From: Poriferisodalis sp965221195
GTDB taxonomy: Bacteria > Actinomycetota > Acidimicrobiia > Acidimicrobiales > Poriferisodalaceae
Direction of reading: 5' to 3'
Assembly (NCBI GenBank): GCA_965221195.1
Contig: OZ244864.1
Location: forward strand, 1,178,001-1,242,000
DNA length: 64,000 nt
The notes beneath the pieces are model-generated. The model saw only the letters and a list, made by a program, of their open reading frames with translations, had not been told where the DNA came from and made no database searches. A program made the translations under genes and the position numbers. Of the stretch, positions 43,892-53,506 are shown in pieces (within the stretch, counting starts at the first letter, position 1; every line of letters starts with the position of its first letter).

Positions 43892-46756
43892 GTGAATCAA
43901 ATCACGTCGTCAAATGGCAACATTCCCGCATTCCGAGCCTCGATAATCACGGATTGGAAGGAAAACCGCCGACACTACGAACAAGCAGTTCGGTGGATTC
44001 CGCAGTCAGAATTCGCTTATCAGAAAGGGTTATTCGAGGTGACGGCCAGCGTCTTCTGGAAGATAATGCACCCAATCAAAACGTTTCGTATGCTTAGAAT
44101 TCGAAGTTGGCTGAGCGAAGATACGAGGCGAGACCTTAACGAACGTTTTCTTGAATTTCGGGATACTGATCACGAACTAGCCCACCTCAACGCCGAACAG
44201 CGCAAAGCTGTGTTGATTCAAGAAGACCGAACACTCGTCATTGCCGGTGCTGGAACTGGCAAGACGCACACGATGGTCGCTAAAGCTCATGACACCGTCC
44301 GCAAGGGGATCGCGCAGGCGGAAGAAATGGCGTTTGTAACTTTCACCCGCGCCGCTGCCGACGAAATCAGGCAGCGTTGCTCAGAAATAAAAGGGATTGA
44401 GATAGGAACTATTCATCATCTAGCCCGCCAGGTCATCTTTCTCGCTGACGGCAAACGACCAAGGTTGTCACCGTTGGCAGATGACAAGAATAAACTTGAT
44501 CGTCTTAGCCGTCTTGAGGAATGGCTTATTGAGGCGGTCCAGGAAGACTCAAGCCTTCTTGTCGACATTCACGCTAGGAGAGCCGCGGCCGAGAGACACC
44601 GATCGCCAACAGTCACTGCTCCACCTTTTGTATCGGTTCCACCTGGTCGAGTCCGAGTCAGGTCCTGGGGTGAGGCACAGATAGCATTAACTTTCTATCT
44701 GGCAGGAATCCCATACGAGTACGAGGAAGACTTTGAGGTACCGCATAAGTTCAGATCAAGGTCCAATGCACGCTATTGTCCAGATTTTTTTCTGCCAGAT
44801 GACCCCCAAAACGCTGAGGCAACGATCTGGGAAGGAATCTGGTTTGAGCATTTCGCACAAGACCAGCACAAACGTCTTCCCAGTGATTGGTCGCCGGAAG
44901 AGCGACAGAAATATACTGCAGATCGGGAATGGAAAGAAAAGTTACACAATAGCCTAAATACACGGTTCGTTTATACGGAATATGGGGATATCGAGCGATG
45001 CCGTTCGGACAGTCTTTCGTTCCCTAATCTGATACTCCAAAGAATCAGTGCGTTGGGTCGATCATCTACAGCGCTTCCGACGTCGGCACAAGTTCAAGAC
45101 CTCATCGAGAAACTGAAGGCCGAAGATGCAGGAGTTAGACATCTGCGTGTCACTTATGAGATTGACGAATGGATCCGGACATGTCGTCAACAGTTGCCTG
45201 ACGCGTCAATGCTCAATAACACCCTGAAAGATCGGCAATTGCTGCAAGAGGGGAGTGCGCTTGGACGACTGGCTACACCGGTAATGAAGCGTTATGTGGC
45301 ACATTTGAAAGAGACTGATACCGTTGATCATGAAGGCACTATTTTGCAGGCACTTCAATACCTCAGCGACGGCGACATCTCATCGCCTTGGCATGTTCTA
45401 CTTGTTGATGAGTATCAGGATGTCAACCCCGCCCAGGCGGCTTTTGTTCATGCCCTCTGGGAATCAGCGAACCGGGTGGAACCCTTAAAGCACCCGCGTT
45501 TGACTGCGGTGGGCGACGATTGGCAGGCGATATTCGCTTTTCAAGGTGGAGACGTAGCGTTGATCCGAGATTTTGAAGATCCTGCTTGCCGCCGCCAGAG
45601 GTTTCACGAGCGCGTAGCACTTAGGCAGACATATCGCTTTGGCAACCAACTGGCCCGTTCAACTAGAAATTTTGCCACGCGCGATCCTAAATCCATCGAC
45701 CGCGAGGTCATTGGGCTCAGCAGCCGAACCCCACATGCAACATGGCCCAATAGCATTGTACTTGCCAGTGCTGAACTGACTGAGAAAGGAATAAAAACTT
45801 GCGGTACGCGCGGTGACAACCGCACTTCTGCGGTGGTTATCGTGCTGAGAAGTATCGGTGTACAGCAGCGGCACAGAGACGGTTCCTTAAGCGTTCTTGT
45901 CCTCGGGCGAAAAAACTCTGATATAGACCAGACCAGGTCTGGGGTGAACGGCGGTATAGACCGGGATCGCATTCGCCAAGAGTGCGAGAAACAGGGGATC
46001 GAAGTTGAGTTTTCGACAGTCCACCGAGCGAAAGGGCGCGAAGCTGATTATGTGATTTTTATTGACACTGGCCCGTCAAAGGCAGCTGAGTCTGGTCGCG
46101 AGAAAGCGCTTGCGCGCGCACTGACCCCTTTGAGATACGGGGGCGCTAACGTTGGCGAGGAGCGCCGAATCTGGTACGTGGCGCTGACTCGAGCCCGCCA
46201 CAAGGTATATGTCATCAGCGACACCGGATCGGAGTTAAGTCCGTTTTTTGATGAACTGATGCGCAATGAGGATGGTGCATATGACATTGGCACAGCCGAA
46301 CTCTCCGAATTTCTACAACCGGTAGTGCCACCAGTGCCGTGTCCAAAGTGTGTCAAGAGTTCTGAGGTTTTCGAGAGTCCAGCGTTGTTGGTTCTGCGCA
46401 ACGGGCAGTATGGACCGTTTGCAAGTTGCAATAGCTACGCAGCAGGTAAAGAGCACTATTGCGGGTATAAAGAGCGTACATGCGAAGTCTGCGACAGTGG
46501 CTTGATGGCGCGTGATGCTAACGGTCGCGCCGTATGCAGCAATCCCAACTGCGGCAACGTAGTACCGCTCTGTTGTTGTTCACCTCCGAAGCCAATGCTC
46601 CTTCGTAGGAACAACACCACCAACGAACCGTTTTGGGGGTGCCAGAGTTTTGGCACCGAGGGCTCCTGCCAGAAAACTAGATCTTTCAACGAACGCACCG
46701 TCGCGAGGTCCCCAAGCGCGCTGCGCAGGGTGCGACCCGTCCGAACGAGAAGGTGA
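43892..46756 (+). CDS. DNA helicase IV-like (HelD-type) UvrD helicase with embedded nuclease-like domain and C-terminal zinc fingers
   Basis: A 954-residue SF1 helicase. Motor motifs: LVIAGAGTGKTHTMVAKA, FVTFTRAAADEIRQR, VLLVDEYQDVNPAQ, AVGDDWQAIFAFQGGD, FSTVHRAKGREADYVIF and RRIWYVALTRARHKVYV. Between motifs Ia and II (~260-330) is a segment like that of E. coli helicase IV: SWGEAQIALTFYLAGIPYEYE, CPDFFLPD, IWFEHFAQDQ, fitting a PD-(D/E)XK fold. The C-terminus has several Cys clusters (CPKC, CEVC, CSNPNCG) like topoisomerase zinc ribbons. The gene and its 5' spacer have visibly lower GC than neighbours, suggesting transfer. ATG or GTG choice aside, the 227-base spacer upstream holds AT-rich sequence but no convincing promoter. 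Confidence 0.85.
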   Translation: MNQITSSNGNIPAFRASIITDWKENRRHYEQAVRWIPQSEFAYQKGLFEVTASVFWKIMHPIKTFRMLRIRSWLSEDTRRDLNERFLEFRDTDHELAHLNAEQRKAVLIQEDRTLVIAGAGTGKTHTMVAKAHDTVRKGIAQAEEMAFVTFTRAAADEIRQRCSEIKGIEIGTIHHLARQVIFLADGKRPRLSPLADDKNKLDRLSRLEEWLIEAVQEDSSLLVDIHARRAAAERHRSPTVTAPPFVSVPPGRVRVRSWGEAQIALTFYLAGIPYEYEEDFEVPHKFRSRSNARYCPDFFLPDDPQNAEATIWEGIWFEHFAQDQHKRLPSDWSPEERQKYTADREWKEKLHNSLNTRFVYTEYGDIERCRSDSLSFPNLILQRISALGRSSTALPTSAQVQDLIEKLKAEDAGVRHLRVTYEIDEWIRTCRQQLPDASMLNNTLKDRQLLQEGSALGRLATPVMKRYVAHLKETDTVDHEGTILQALQYLSDGDISSPWHVLLVDEYQDVNPAQAAFVHALWESANRVEPLKHPRLTAVGDDWQAIFAFQGGDVALIRDFEDPACRRQRFHERVALRQTYRFGNQLARSTRNFATRDPKSIDREVIGLSSRTPHATWPNSIVLASAELTEKGIKTCGTRGDNRTSAVVIVLRSIGVQQRHRDGSLSVLVLGRKNSDIDQTRSGVNGGIDRDRIRQECEKQGIEVEFSTVHRAKGREADYVIFIDTGPSKAAESGREKALARALTPLRYGGANVGEERRIWYVALTRARHKVYVISDTGSELSPFFDELMRNEDGAYDIGTAELSEFLQPVVPPVPCPKCVKSSEVFESPALLVLRNGQYGPFASCNSYAAGKEHYCGYKERTCEVCDSGLMARDANGRAVCSNPNCGNVVPLCCCSPPKPMLLRRNNTTNEPFWGCQSFGTEGSCQKTRSFNERTVARSPSALRRVRPVRTRR

Positions 46757-46902
46757 CCGAGTTGCCGGTCGGAGCTGCCGAAATTTTCGGAGCCCGCGTG
46801 AAAGTGTGGGATTCGGGTTGCTGGTTTTGGTGGGGTTAGGTTAGTAGCAGGCCTCGGGTTTGGTAGTTGGTGTGGTTGGTGTGGCAATGCCATTGCTGAG
46901 AC

Positions 46903-47477
46903 TCAACGCAGGCGCACCAGTTCGTTGGGCGCCCACGCGGGCCATGTCGGCTCTCCGTGTGCCCTGCCGTTCTTGAAGTGCGCTACGAGACGAAACGGCT
47001 TCCTTGGAGAAGAGTTGTCATAGACAAACGACTCAGCTGCGAGCGACACGGCTGTGCCTATGTGTGTCCACAGGCGCCGGTGACGTGCTCGAGTCTTGCT
47101 CTCGGGAACGCTGTGTCCACCCTCGGTCACACGGTCGGCGACACGTTGAACAGCCAAGTTCTCGGGCACGAGGAGAACGTGCAAAGTGACGAGGTAGCCG
47201 ACTGCTTGGGCGTGGCGCACAGCTCTGCTTTGGATTCGTGAGAGAAGACCGTCTCCGTGACGAATGAGACCTTGTCACGGATCAGTGCATCGCGACGGGC
47301 GTGGGCCAGCTTCGACGCTTCGTAAGCGTGTTCTTGTATTTCGTGCGGCCATCGTTGCGCTGCGATGAGATCGGCGTTCACGAACGGAAGACGCTGATGG
47401 ACGATCACTCTTTCATGGAACGTCGTCTTGCCGGCGCCGTTAGGCCCGGCGATGACATGCAGAACTGGCGTTGACAC
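46903..47477 (-). pseudogene. Zeta-toxin-like P-loop kinase, frameshifted
   Basis: The N-terminal part (47477 to ~47225) reads STPVLHVIAGPNGAGKTTFH (Walker A), LPFVNADLIAAQRWP, RRDALIRDKVSFVTETVFSH, a zeta-toxin pattern. After HESKAEL the frame must shift: the next frame continues VRHAQAVGYLVTLHVLLVPE then QRVADRVTEGGHSVPESK and ends at 46903. Inserting one base in GAGCT^GTGCGC near 47225 restores a 192-residue protein. The ATG lies 6 bases after the antitoxin stop. It may be an inactivated toxin, a sequencing error, or, less likely, programmed frameshifting. Confidence 0.75.
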
Positions 47478-47483
47478 GGGTAG

Positions 47484-47864
47484 CTAAGCCGACGTGAGCG
47501 AATCCGTTTCGTGACGCGAATGCACGACGACTTGCCCTGCCTCGTCAAGCCCGCTGTACTGTCGCCCGGAAGCACGGAATTCTGCCTCAAGGTTGAGACT
47601 TTGTCTGTGTTCGTATGAGATTTCATCCCACCGCGCACGCACAACAGCCTGTTCGTGTTCGCTGAGCCCATCGTAAGAATCATCACCAGTGAGCACACGC
47701 TCGATGTCGCTGGTGGATACATGCTGAGACATTTCAAGGGCACGCCCAATTCGGGCCCAATGCCCCACCTGCTGCGGGATACTGCGGGTTCCCACCTCGG
47801 CAGCAGCTTTGGCGGATTCGTAAATTTCTCTGTCTACTCGAATGGGTGTGCTGTTCGCAGCCAT
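47484..47864 (-). CDS. ParD-like antitoxin
   Basis: A 126-residue protein whose N-terminal half is a ParD_like antitoxin domain: PIRVDREIYESAKAAAEVGTRSIPQQVGHWARIGRALEMS, a ribbon-helix-helix-like region in which RSIPQQ..HWARIG is diagnostic. The C-terminal part (DDSYDGLSEHEQAVVRARWDE onward) is charged and probably binds the toxin. ATG at 47864 with GGAGG 7 bases upstream is the clear start. It lies directly upstream of the frameshifted zeta-like toxin and looks intact. Confidence 0.82.
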   Translation of the reverse strand: MAANSTPIRVDREIYESAKAAAEVGTRSIPQQVGHWARIGRALEMSQHVSTSDIERVLTGDDSYDGLSEHEQAVVRARWDEISYEHRQSLNLEAEFRASGRQYSGLDEAGQVVVHSRHETDSLTSA

Positions 47865-47989
47865 GAGCAACCTCCACAGCGACTGTAGCAGATTGCTGCA
47901 TCGCCTCGGCCGACGGGTTGCGTCAGGCGATGGGTCATCGGACGCAGACTCGGTCATCGCTGCGGGGCATTCAGCTATCGGGTGACGTG

Positions 47990-50152
47990 CTAGTTAGCGG
48001 CGAGCTGTTCTAGCCGTTCCCATTCGTCTATGAGGCTGCTGTCGGTAGTGCGCACGACATCGCCCAGCCATCTGGTCAACTCCACGATGCTGTCGGTGCG
48101 GCGGTGCTCAGGTACGTTGCGAATGAGTGCTTTGTAGGCGTCGCTGAGGTAACGCAAAAGCACGCCTTCTGACCCTTTGATGCCGTAGTGGTTCACGTAC
48201 TCGCGGAATGTCATCGCTCGTTCGCGCATGTCTCTTGCTACTGATTTGGGGCGGACGTTGTCGTTGCGCAGCCACGGATGACGGGTTGACCAAGCGTTGA
48301 AGTTGTCATAGAGCCAGTCGCGCAGCGGTTTGGGCCACTCCACTTGTTCGAGCCGCTCCATTCGCTCCTCGTATTCGACGCCCTCTGCTTTCAGTTCGGC
48401 CAGCAAGTCGGTGCGCGCCATGTCTCGTTGGCGTTCAAGCACCACGGTGGGGTTCTCGAGCGTGGCTTCGAGCACGCTGAGCACATCGAGCGGGTAAGCC
48501 GACTCGTCGGGGTCGAGAAACTCAATGGCATCGAGTGCAAAAGGCGACAGCGGTTGAGTCAGGTCGAACTCGGCTTGCAGGTCTACGTTCACTCGCACCA
48601 GTCGGTCCAGCTCGTCGGGTTCGTCAAGGAGTTCCACGACCTGTGTGTTGACCAGCGAGCGATAGATGGCGATGGCGCGCCGGATGTGAGTGCGGTTGGC
48701 AGCACGCGTTTCGTGGTTGTCGGTGAGCAGTCGTCGCATGGCCGCGCAGCCGTCACCGGGCCGGTCCAGCACGTTCATCAGCATTGAGTGCGACACGTCA
48801 AACTGCGAGCGCAGCGCCTCGGGCTGTCCTGATGCCAGCCGGTCGAACGTTGCGGCATTCCACGGTGCGTAGCCGCGTTTGGGCGGTGACGGGCGATGCA
48901 CTTTGCGGAGCTTGGCTGCGTCGTCGCCGAACTTCTCGCGGGCTTTCTCAAGCGCCACTGCGTATTCGACTTCATGCTCTGGTGCTTGGCACCACACAAA
49001 GCCTTCGTCGTCAAAGCCTCGGCGCCCGGCGCGGCCGGCGATTTGGCTGAAATCTCGCACCGACAGCACCCGTGTGTCGCGGCCGTCAAACTTGCAGAGC
49101 TGGGTGAACACCACGGTGCGGATGGGCACGTTCACACCGACGCCGAGCGTGTCGGTGCCGCAGATCAGCTTGAGCAGGCCCGTACCGGCCAGCCGCTCAA
49201 CCAGCAGTCGGTACTTGGGCAACATCCCGGCGTGATGCACACCGATGCCGGCCTTGACGAATCGTCCGATGTCGCGCCCGAACGGTGAGTCGAAGCGGAA
49301 ATCGGCGATCTCGGCTGCCACTTGTGTTTTCTCGTCCTTCGACAGCACATTCAGGCTGGTGAGAGCCTGCGCCCGCTCGGTGGCGGCCTTCTGGGTGAAG
49401 TGGACGATGTACGCAGGCACCCGGCGTAGTTCCAGCAGTTCTTCAAGCGACTGGTGCAGTGTGGTCTCGCGGTATGTGAAAGTGAGCGGCACTGGGCGTT
49501 GTGCCCCAGTCACAGTGGCGACTTCACGTCCACTGCGACGCTGCAAGTCGTCGGCGAAGCGCCCAGTGGGGCCGAGCGTGGCGCTCATCAAAATCATCTG
49601 GGTGCGAGTCAGTTCCAGCAGTGGCACCTGCCAAGCCCATCCCCGGTCACGGTCGGCATAGAAGTGAAATTCGTCCATGACAACGCTGTTGACCGGAGCA
49701 TCGGCACCGTTGCGCAGTGCCAGATTGGCCAAGATCTCTTGCGTGCAGCAAACGACCGGCGCGTCGGGGTTGATGGCCCCGTCACCGGTCACCATGCCGA
49801 CGTTCGCCGCTCCCAGTTCGTCGCAGAGCGCGAAGAACTTCTCCGACACGAGCGCTTTGACTGGAGCGGTGTAGTAGCTGTGCAAGCCTCGCGCCACTGC
49901 CTCAAAGTGCGCCGCAAGGCCGACTAATGACTTACCCGAGCCGGTGGGTGTGGTGATGATGACGTGGTTGCCGCCGAAGATCTCCAGCACGGCATCTTCC
50001 TGTGCCTCATAGAGCTTGAGGCCCAACTCGGCGGTGTAGGACAAAAATCCGTCAAGCAGGGAATCTGGGTCGGGGTTGTCCGGCAAGAACGCCGCCAGCC
50101 GACCCGACACCGAAGTGGCAAACGAACTTTCACGCGTTGGACAGACGCTCAC
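47990..50152 (-). CDS. DEAD/DEAH superfamily II helicase with DUF3516
   Basis: A 720-residue Ski2-like helicase of the actinobacterial DUF3516 group. Motor: EAQEDAVLEIF (Q-like), VIITTPTGSGKSLVGLAAHF (motif I), VVMDEFHFY (motif II DEFH), ILMSATLG (motif III), CGTDTLGVGVNVPIRTVVF (motif V) and FSQIAGRAGRRGFD (motif VI). The C-terminal ~350 residues are DUF3516, with TRHPWLRNDNVRPKSVARDM and VNHYGIKGSEGVLLRYLSDAY. Probable RNA helicase; its target is unknown. Start codon at 50152; the antitoxin gene lies downstream on the same strand 125 bases away. Confidence 0.9.
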   Translation of the reverse strand: MSVCPTRESSFATSVSGRLAAFLPDNPDPDSLLDGFLSYTAELGLKLYEAQEDAVLEIFGGNHVIITTPTGSGKSLVGLAAHFEAVARGLHSYYTAPVKALVSEKFFALCDELGAANVGMVTGDGAINPDAPVVCCTQEILANLALRNGADAPVNSVVMDEFHFYADRDRGWAWQVPLLELTRTQMILMSATLGPTGRFADDLQRRSGREVATVTGAQRPVPLTFTYRETTLHQSLEELLELRRVPAYIVHFTQKAATERAQALTSLNVLSKDEKTQVAAEIADFRFDSPFGRDIGRFVKAGIGVHHAGMLPKYRLLVERLAGTGLLKLICGTDTLGVGVNVPIRTVVFTQLCKFDGRDTRVLSVRDFSQIAGRAGRRGFDDEGFVWCQAPEHEVEYAVALEKAREKFGDDAAKLRKVHRPSPPKRGYAPWNAATFDRLASGQPEALRSQFDVSHSMLMNVLDRPGDGCAAMRRLLTDNHETRAANRTHIRRAIAIYRSLVNTQVVELLDEPDELDRLVRVNVDLQAEFDLTQPLSPFALDAIEFLDPDESAYPLDVLSVLEATLENPTVVLERQRDMARTDLLAELKAEGVEYEERMERLEQVEWPKPLRDWLYDNFNAWSTRHPWLRNDNVRPKSVARDMRERAMTFREYVNHYGIKGSEGVLLRYLSDAYKALIRNVPEHRRTDSIVELTRWLGDVVRTTDSSLIDEWERLEQLAAN

Positions 50153-50215
50153 GGTTGCGACACTGCGCGGTAGTGCGATGTGACATCAAGGTAGGCGAAG
50201 AGCAGCCCGCTGGGT

Positions 50216-52267
50216 TCAGACCGGGTTGAGGATTTCAGCTACCCTGAACTTCAAGCGCTTACTTGGCGAGGACGTTGGGGCCGGCTTGATTCTCAATGGA
50301 TCCATGCCTGCCACGGTCTCAAGCCTGAAGTGGTAGGCGATGAGCATAATGTTCATGATCATTTGAAGTTCTGCATAGTTGCGACCCAAGCAAGCGTGGG
50401 TTCCTAATCCGAATCGAACATAGGCACCACGAGTGCGGTGCTCAGCACGTTCTGGAAGGTAGCGATTTATGTCAATCTCCAGCGGTTCCTTGAACAACTT
50501 TGAATCGTAATGAGATGCACCTTGACAAGTCAGTAGGTAACAATCTTTTGGAATCTCATAGCCTTCAATGGCGCAGTCATTCATGACTTTACGCAGCTGA
50601 ATCGGAAAGGTTGGATACAGACGCGCCGACTCTAGGAATACACGCCGTGTGGTATCGAATTTCTCTGCAGTGAACTCGTCCACATCAAGTTGAGCGCCAT
50701 CGCCGAAAACCGATTCAGCCTCTTTGTAGACAAGTTCGTGTAGGTCGGGGCGTTGATTCAGGATGACGAACACAAAACCCAGTCCAGAGCCGAGATATAT
50801 CGCTGCTGCCATAGAGAAAACAAACCAGAAGGCCATATCGGTCTCTGGTAGAAATTGTGGATCTTTTTGGTGCAGTGCTAAAACAGCATCTGCTATATCA
50901 CCCGGTTTGTTGCGTCGCTGAGCGGGCGTATGCACCTCCATAACCGAACGACGCAATTGATGAACACGTCGCCGATAACGTCTCATCTTCGGCGTTGACA
51001 ACATGAACTTTGGCATGGCACCTAGCCCTTCCGTTGCCAAAGCACGATGCTCAAATTCAATCAATTCACGAGCGTAAGAGCTACAATCTACATTCACTAA
51101 CAGGTGAGAAGATTGAAGGCCAATAAGATCTTCCATCGTTTGTGTGGCGCGGAAGATGTCTCCTACTTGCCAGCGTTCAAGAGATCTCCGACAGTGATAA
51201 ATGGCCTCCGGCAGACGATCCCGAAACGCCGGACCGGTGTAGGCATGCTGCATCTCTCGCCGCATTCTGAAATGATCTGCGCCATCCATGCCAGGGATGC
51301 TGTTGCCAGCGCCAACAGTCCGCTCCAAGCCTTGGATATGGTCTTTCGTGCGAAGATAGTAGCGCCCGTAAGTATCAACCCACTTATTTGCTTCTGCACC
51401 AATCGCCGCTACAAGAGGCATTCCATGTACCTTGAATGGCAAAGCTACCACAGGACCATGCTTTTGCGATATCTCAAACATTCCCTTAGGGATATTGCCT
51501 AGTCGCAAGTCACGTTGCCGCACTAAGTCAACAATGGGCACCTTCGCCATAGGCTTGCTTGGAGGCAAACGGCGCAGTTTGGGACGCCCTACCGATTCCT
51601 TGATTGCTGCTGCCACAGTGCGACCGATAAGAGATATATCTGTAATTAACTCTATTCGTTCGTGTCGGCCTTTTAGGTCTTCTGGGTCTAGCAAATGCTT
51701 GAGGCCGTCAATTGAGTGAAGCAAAGAAACCAGGATAGAGTCACGTGGATCTGGAATCTCGTCACCTAATATCAATTCTTTTGTTCTTATCCTAGCTGCT
51801 CTTTCGGAGTGCTCAGATTGACTTGGATACACTCCCGAAAGAGCGATGTCCTGCGAGAGCGTAAAGAACCCACCGTGTGTGTAGTCTATGATGCCCTTAT
51901 CGAACAAGCGCTTGAGCGTATTCTCTGCAATATCGTCCGAGTGGGCCGCAAGATATTCAACCCAATACTGGGTGTCGTTGTCCTCTGAGGAAGCGACAAT
52001 ATCTGCCAGAACTGAATCTAGCAGTTTATCTCCGATTGGTGACGGATCAATCACGAAGAGCTTTTCTAGATCAGTATCGATGCGGCCAGCCAGAGCCAAA
52101 TCGGCAATAATTGCACCAGTCATGGCACAAGAGCGGGGCCAACCTGGGGGAACCTCTAAGCAACCTGTCTGATCGTTGAGGATCAATGTGACCAGTTCCT
52201 CAAACAAATACAGTTGATGGGGTTGGTGTTGATCTGCTACGTGAAAGGTCGGGGGGGCGGCGTTCAT
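50216..52267 (-). CDS. GPP34 domain - cytochrome P450 fusion with atypical I-helix
   Basis: A 683-residue protein. Residues ~18-222 look like a GPP34/Golgi phosphoprotein 3-type domain: LYLFEELVTLILNDQTGCLE, GAIIADLALAGRIDTD, LFDKGIIDYTHGGF, EIPDPRDSILVSLLHSIDGL. Residues ~243-680 are a cytochrome P450: C-helix DHFRMRR, ExxR as ESAR (546-549) and haem loop VRFGLGTHACLGRN with Cys626. The I-helix (FSMAAAIYLGSGLGFVF, ~484-500) lacks the usual (A/G)Gx(D/E)T pair, so normal O2 activation may be impaired or replaced. GC is lower than in neighbours. ATG at 52267 follows CCGGAG. Confidence 0.8.
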   Translation of the reverse strand: MNAAPPTFHVADQHQPHQLYLFEELVTLILNDQTGCLEVPPGWPRSCAMTGAIIADLALAGRIDTDLEKLFVIDPSPIGDKLLDSVLADIVASSEDNDTQYWVEYLAAHSDDIAENTLKRLFDKGIIDYTHGGFFTLSQDIALSGVYPSQSEHSERAARIRTKELILGDEIPDPRDSILVSLLHSIDGLKHLLDPEDLKGRHERIELITDISLIGRTVAAAIKESVGRPKLRRLPPSKPMAKVPIVDLVRQRDLRLGNIPKGMFEISQKHGPVVALPFKVHGMPLVAAIGAEANKWVDTYGRYYLRTKDHIQGLERTVGAGNSIPGMDGADHFRMRREMQHAYTGPAFRDRLPEAIYHCRRSLERWQVGDIFRATQTMEDLIGLQSSHLLVNVDCSSYARELIEFEHRALATEGLGAMPKFMLSTPKMRRYRRRVHQLRRSVMEVHTPAQRRNKPGDIADAVLALHQKDPQFLPETDMAFWFVFSMAAAIYLGSGLGFVFVILNQRPDLHELVYKEAESVFGDGAQLDVDEFTAEKFDTTRRVFLESARLYPTFPIQLRKVMNDCAIEGYEIPKDCYLLTCQGASHYDSKLFKEPLEIDINRYLPERAEHRTRGAYVRFGLGTHACLGRNYAELQMIMNIMLIAYHFRLETVAGMDPLRIKPAPTSSPSKRLKFRVAEILNPV

Positions 52268-52433
52268 TGTGATGGACTCCGGGGGAGCTAGGAGAAATTC
52301 GCGTCTCCTGTTTCGCGTGCAGCCTGCCAACATACCACAGAGCAACAATGCCCGCTAGCGTCGGATTCTGGGAACGTACTACTAGCCATGTACGACTAGC
52401 GAGCTGGAACTCGCTCTCTTCAACACACTTGCT

Positions 52434-53468
52434 TTAAGGCTTCTCTGCAATAGCACCGAGGCGGCGGAGGTGGCCTGATCGGATGTCCGCGGTCTGCCCC
52501 TGCACAAGTAGAAAAAGCGCTTCACGGGCGAGACGTTGTGCGTGATGTGCGAGCGTGATCGCCCGCCCGCCGACGGATGACACCAGCGCGCAGGCGGCGC
52601 GCATGCCCACGTAACCGACTTGCGCCCGACGATCGGCCATCTCTTCTACCTCAGCAGCGCGCAAAGCGCTGCGTGCTGCGTCCAACTCGGCATCCAGCGG
52701 GGATGGGCCGAGCAGTTTCAGCGCTCGCCCCGCCACGCCGAGCATCAGCGCTCCGTTGGTGCGCAGACCGGTTCGGTAGAACGACAGCCAGTCGTCGTAG
52801 CTGACGATCTCAACCACCTCATCGTCTGCAACGGCGTGCCCGTCGAAATGCAACTCAACAGTGACCGATGCGTCCACTGCGGCCAGATGTAGCCGTCGGT
52901 AACTCAGCGTCGCAGCTTCGTTTGCTGTCAGCAGCATCCATACCAGCCGGTCGGCGGCATGAGCGGCCACCAGCACAACATCGATATGGCCCCAGCCGGT
53001 CACGAACGGCGCTGTGCCGCGCAGCACCCAGCCGCCTTCGGCGCGCTCGGCGAACAGGCACGGTTCAGGCCGCAAGACATGTGCAAACGCCACCCCGCTG
53101 CGCGCCCGCCCGGTTGCTAACGCCCGGGCCCAGCGCTCATGCAACGACGATCCAGGCGGGGTTCGCGCTGCATTGGCCGAGCCGCCGCCGTGTTGCGCCC
53201 AAACGAACGCAGTGGTGAGACAGCCCCCCGCCACCGCTTCGAGGATCGGAAGCCGCTCAAGTTCGTCGAAGCCGCAGCCGCCGAGTTCTCGTGGTGCCCA
53301 CAGGCCATACAAACCGACGTCACGGAGCAAGTCCAAGTTGTCGGCGGGCACGTTGCCGGACGCATCCACATCAAGGGCACGCTCAAACAACACATCGTCG
53401 GCGAGTCGTCGCGTGGCGCTCAGTAGGTCGTCGGTTTCATGGCTGTTCTGGCTGTTCTGCCCGCTCAT
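52434..53468 (-). CDS. Acyl-CoA dehydrogenase family protein
   Basis: A 344-residue acyl-CoA dehydrogenase-fold flavoprotein, shorter than the usual ~380. Recognisable: LRDVGLYGLWAPRELGGCGF, the N-terminal helix-domain pattern, EAVAGGCLTTAFVWAQHGG, the beta-domain GVAFAHVLRPEPC with VLRGTAPFVTGWGHID, and a C-terminal helical region. The usual catalytic Glu context and C-terminal RDAK.. part are not seen, so activity as a true dehydrogenase is uncertain; relatives include flavin-dependent monooxygenases (HpaB/DszC-like). The start lies 38 bases after the nitrile hydratase alpha stop, suggesting shared transcription. Confidence 0.75.
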   Translation of the reverse strand: MSGQNSQNSHETDDLLSATRRLADDVLFERALDVDASGNVPADNLDLLRDVGLYGLWAPRELGGCGFDELERLPILEAVAGGCLTTAFVWAQHGGGSANAARTPPGSSLHERWARALATGRARSGVAFAHVLRPEPCLFAERAEGGWVLRGTAPFVTGWGHIDVVLVAAHAADRLVWMLLTANEAATLSYRRLHLAAVDASVTVELHFDGHAVADDEVVEIVSYDDWLSFYRTGLRTNGALMLGVAGRALKLLGPSPLDAELDAARSALRAAEVEEMADRRAQVGYVGMRAACALVSSVGGRAITLAHHAQRLAREALFLLVQGQTADIRSGHLRRLGAIAEKP

Positions 53469-53506
53469 TGTGGTCCTGTCATAAATGCCCCGTCACAGAT
53501 GCCTTG

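Noticed and set aside
47127..47230. Separate small genes on each side of the zeta-toxin frameshift
   Set aside because: The two frames join into a single zeta-like protein when one base is restored.
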